Both the position numbers and the translations under genes were made by a program. A DNA stretch of 8,318 nt from Anaerolineales bacterium UBA3940 (lineage in GTDB: Bacteria; Chloroflexota; Anaerolineae; Aggregatilineales; UBA3940), in contig DGDY01000303.1 of the NCBI GenBank assembly GCA_002385675.1, positions 1,768-10,085 of the forward strand, read 5' to 3'. Positions 6,625 to 8,318 of the stretch are shown here, in pieces. How positions within the stretch are numbered: the stretch's first letter is position 1; every line of letters begins with the position of its first letter. The notes beneath the pieces were generated by a model. It did not search any database. It was not told the origin of the DNA and saw only the letters and a list, made by a program, of their open reading frames with translations.

Positions 6625-6662
6625 ACCCCCTTCCGCTGACCATAAGTGCGGAAGGGGGTTTA
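6625..6662 (+). terminator. Strong intrinsic terminator between convergent genes
   Basis: ACCCCCTTCCGC (6625-6636) pairs perfectly with GCGGAAGGGGGT (6648-6659), a 12-bp stem with an 11-nt loop. TTTATGAT follows on the plus strand. It lies 31 nt after the lipoprotein stop and 31 nt beyond the psuG stop. On the minus strand the stem is followed by CTGTTCG with no T-run, so it acts best for the lipoprotein transcript, though the stem may also protect the 3' end of the psu mRNA. Confidence 0.75.
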
Positions 6663-6690
6663 TGATATACGCATCCTGATCCGTCAATGC

Positions 6691-7620
6691 TCAGCTTGGC
6701 GTTTGGGTGGTTTGATCTGCAAGCTGGACCGCAATCTGCGCCGCGATGCGGGCATTCTGCACGAGCAGCCCGATGTTGACCTCCAGGCTGCGACCCGCCG
6801 TGATCTCGCTCACCCGCGCGAGCAGGTACGGGGTTAGCGCCTTGCCGGTGACGCCACTCACGCTGGCGTCGCGCATCGCCGCCTCGACCGCCGCTTCGAC
6901 CTCCTCGGCGGGCAGCGCGAGGTCGGCGGGTGGGGGCACGGTGACGAGTACCGCCCCCTGCAGACCCATCTCCCACTTGGCGCGGATGATCGCCGCCGCC
7001 TCCGCCGGGGAATCGACGCGCGTGTCGACCGGCAGGCCGCTGCTCGCTGCGTAGAACGCCGGGAAGGTATCCGTGCCGTAGCCGAGCACGGGCACGCCCG
7101 CTGTTTCGAGGTATTCCAGCGTGCGCGGCAGGTCGAGGATAGCTTTGGCGCCCGCGCACACCACCGCAACCGACGTCATCGCCAGTTCGGGCAGGTCGGC
7201 GGAGACGTCGTCTGCGTCGCCCCGGTGCACCCCGCCGATGCCGCCCGTCGCAAACACCTGAATGCCCGCGAGGTAGGCGGCGATCATCGTCCCGGCAACG
7301 GTCGTCGCGCCCAGCTCCCGCCGGGCGATGGCAATCGGGAAGTCGCGCCGGGACACTTTGCGGATGTTCTCGGCATAAGCCAGCGTGCGAAGCTGGTCGT
7401 CATTGCAGCCGACGACGATCTGCCCGTGAAACAGCCCGACGGTGGCGGGCACGGCCCCCGCCTCGCGGATGGCGGCTTCCATCTGGCGGGCGGTCTCGTA
7501 GTTGTGCGGGCGCGGCAGCCCGTGCGAGATGACAGTCGATTCAAGCGCAACGACCGGCTGCCCGGCGTCGAGCGCCTCCTGCACGGGCGGCGCGATGGTC
7601 AGGTAATCGGTGATGGGCAT
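6691..7620 (-). CDS. psuG: Pseudouridine-5'-phosphate glycosidase
   Basis: A 309-residue cytoplasmic enzyme that reversibly splits pseudouridine 5'-phosphate to uracil and ribose 5-phosphate; in cells it works in the breakdown direction. It aligns along its whole length with E. coli PsuG as I recall it. Residues equivalent to the E. coli active site are all present: E27 (VALESTVISHG; E31), K88 (KVSRRDFP; K93), H132 (GGIGGVHRG; H137), D142 (SADLPEL; D149) and K159 (CAGAKAILD; K166, the Schiff-base lysine). The start at 7620 is chosen because GAGGTGA lies 7 nt upstream and family members begin close to MPITDYL. An in-frame ATG at 7638 would add six residues and overlap the kinase stop, but has no good Shine-Dalgarno. 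It is the second gene of a likely two-gene operon, 17 nt after the kinase. No pseudouridine transporter lies downstream. Confidence 0.95.
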   Translation of the reverse strand: MPITDYLTIAPPVQEALDAGQPVVALESTVISHGLPRPHNYETARQMEAAIREAGAVPATVGLFHGQIVVGCNDDQLRTLAYAENIRKVSRRDFPIAIARRELGATTVAGTMIAAYLAGIQVFATGGIGGVHRGDADDVSADLPELAMTSVAVVCAGAKAILDLPRTLEYLETAGVPVLGYGTDTFPAFYAASSGLPVDTRVDSPAEAAAIIRAKWEMGLQGAVLVTVPPPADLALPAEEVEAAVEAAMRDASVSGVTGKALTPYLLARVSEITAGRSLEVNIGLLVQNARIAAQIAVQLADQTTQTPS

Positions 7621-7627
7621 TGGCAGG

Positions 7628-7634
7628 TCACCTC
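7628..7634 (-). promoter_or_regulatory. Shine-Dalgarno that sets the psuG start
   Basis: Read on the minus strand this is GAGGTGA, 7 nt before the ATG at 7620. It lies downstream of the alternative ATG at 7638, so it can serve only the shorter form. Confidence 0.7.
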
Positions 7635-7637
7635 GCA

Positions 7638-8318
7638 TCAGGTAGCAAGCTCGTTGTACAGCAGGTCAAGGCTGAGGTCCGAGCGGACGGTTTCGCGGGT
7701 GCGGAGAGTGAGCGAGGCCGCCGTCACGCCGAGGCGCACGCACTCATCGAGCGGGATGTCCTCCAGCAGCCCGAAGATGATCGCCGCGGTGATGGCATCG
7801 CCTGCGCCGGTCGGGTCGACGATGTCCGTCTTGATCGCCGGGACATGGCCCATCGTGTCGCCGTTGGCGTAGACCGCGCCGAACTCGCCCATGGTGATGA
7901 CGGCGATATCGACGCCCAGCGATACGAGCTTGGCGGCGGCTTCCATGGCGGCGTCGCGGTCGTTCGGGTCGAACTCCACGTCGCACAGGGCCTTGGCCTC
8001 CTGCACGTCAGGCGAGGTCATGTACAGGTCCTGCAGGTGGGGGCGCAGGCGCGCGGCGAGCGTGGTCGATGTGGGGTCGGCGGCGAGGGCGACATCATAG
8101 ATGTCGCACAGCTCCACGACCTTGGCAATGGCCTCGGGGCTGAGGTTGGCGTCGATGACGACCAGGCAGGCGTCGCGGAACAGGTCGCGGCGCTCCTCCA
8201 GGTAATCCGGCGTGATCATCTCCATGATGGACATGTCGTCCAGCGCCACATCGAGCGTGCCATCCGGCGCGAGCAGCGCCATGTACGCGCCGCTCCGCCG
8301 CCCCTCGGCAATGTACGC
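7638..8318 (-). CDS. PfkB-family kinase, likely pseudouridine kinase (partial)
   Basis: The C-terminal 226 residues of a ribokinase/PfkB-family sugar or nucleoside kinase. The frame stays open to the window edge, so the N-terminus is missing, perhaps 80-100 residues and possibly more if an N-terminal regulatory domain is present. The internal ATG at 8282 is not the start: in-frame codons upstream read AYIAEGRRSGAY and continue the conserved strand. The stretch AYMALLAPDGTLDVALDDM resembles the E. coli PsuK segment around ALLDPDGEMLVAINDM. DPTGAGDA (codons within 7794-7817) is PfkB signature 2, with the anion hole and the catalytic Asp (codon 7797-7799). Position directly before psuG argues for pseudouridine 5'-kinase (PsuK), which makes the PsuG substrate with ATP. 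Other PfkB substrates cannot be excluded without the N-terminal sugar-binding part. Confidence 0.88.
   Translation of the reverse strand, partial: AYIAEGRRSGAYMALLAPDGTLDVALDDMSIMEMITPDYLEERRDLFRDACLVVIDANLSPEAIAKVVELCDIYDVALAADPTSTTLAARLRPHLQDLYMTSPDVQEAKALCDVEFDPNDRDAAMEAAAKLVSLGVDIAVITMGEFGAVYANGDTMGHVPAIKTDIVDPTGAGDAITAAIIFGLLEDIPLDECVRLGVTAASLTLRTRETVRSDLSLDLLYNELAT

Overview
This 8.3 kb, GC-rich window looks like an ordinary piece of bacterial chromosome. The likely source is Chloroflexota (Anaerolineae-like). The lineage guess rests mainly on the Pro/Thr-rich '[14 protein letters not shown]' tail of the large lipoprotein, its SH3b plus Ig-like modules, and the menaquinone-type prenyltransferase; it is an inference. 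There is no insertion sequence, phage gene, CRISPR array, tRNA or rRNA that I can support.

Layout. Bases 1-274 are non-coding and hold two diverged copies of a ~50-bp element flanking an 8-bp hairpin, then an AT-richer promoter zone. A single MenA/UbiA-type prenyltransferase gene follows (275-1327) and ends in a clear hairpin terminator. Next are two overlapping genes for the two membrane subunits of a DppBC/OppBC-type ABC transporter (1431-2603 and 2600-3568). No binding protein or ATPase gene adjoins them, and the first subunit is unusually long, with two extra predicted membrane helices. A small helical protein of unknown function (3701-4003) has its own likely promoter, Shine-Dalgarno and terminator. 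A ~170-nt leader with a pyrimidine tract then precedes a 778-residue multidomain lipoprotein (4257-6593) with these parts: lipobox, unrecognised beta-rich region, PASTA-like, Ig-like, SH3b, and a low-complexity tail that changes from basic to acidic. A strong hairpin at 6625-6659 separates it from the convergent genes.

On the minus strand, a PfkB-family kinase (7638-8318, N-terminus cut by the window edge) is followed 17 nt later by pseudouridine-5'-phosphate glycosidase psuG (6691-7620). Together they form a pseudouridine salvage operon: the kinase would make pseudouridine 5'-phosphate and PsuG would split it to uracil and ribose 5-phosphate.

The units are functionally unrelated (quinone synthesis, peptide or other solute import, cell-surface protein, nucleoside catabolism) and are separated by terminators. 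I found no convincing new multi-gene system. The points most worth a second look are the lipoprotein's domain order and charge-polarised tail, the enlarged orphan permease pair, and the 5' intergenic repeats.
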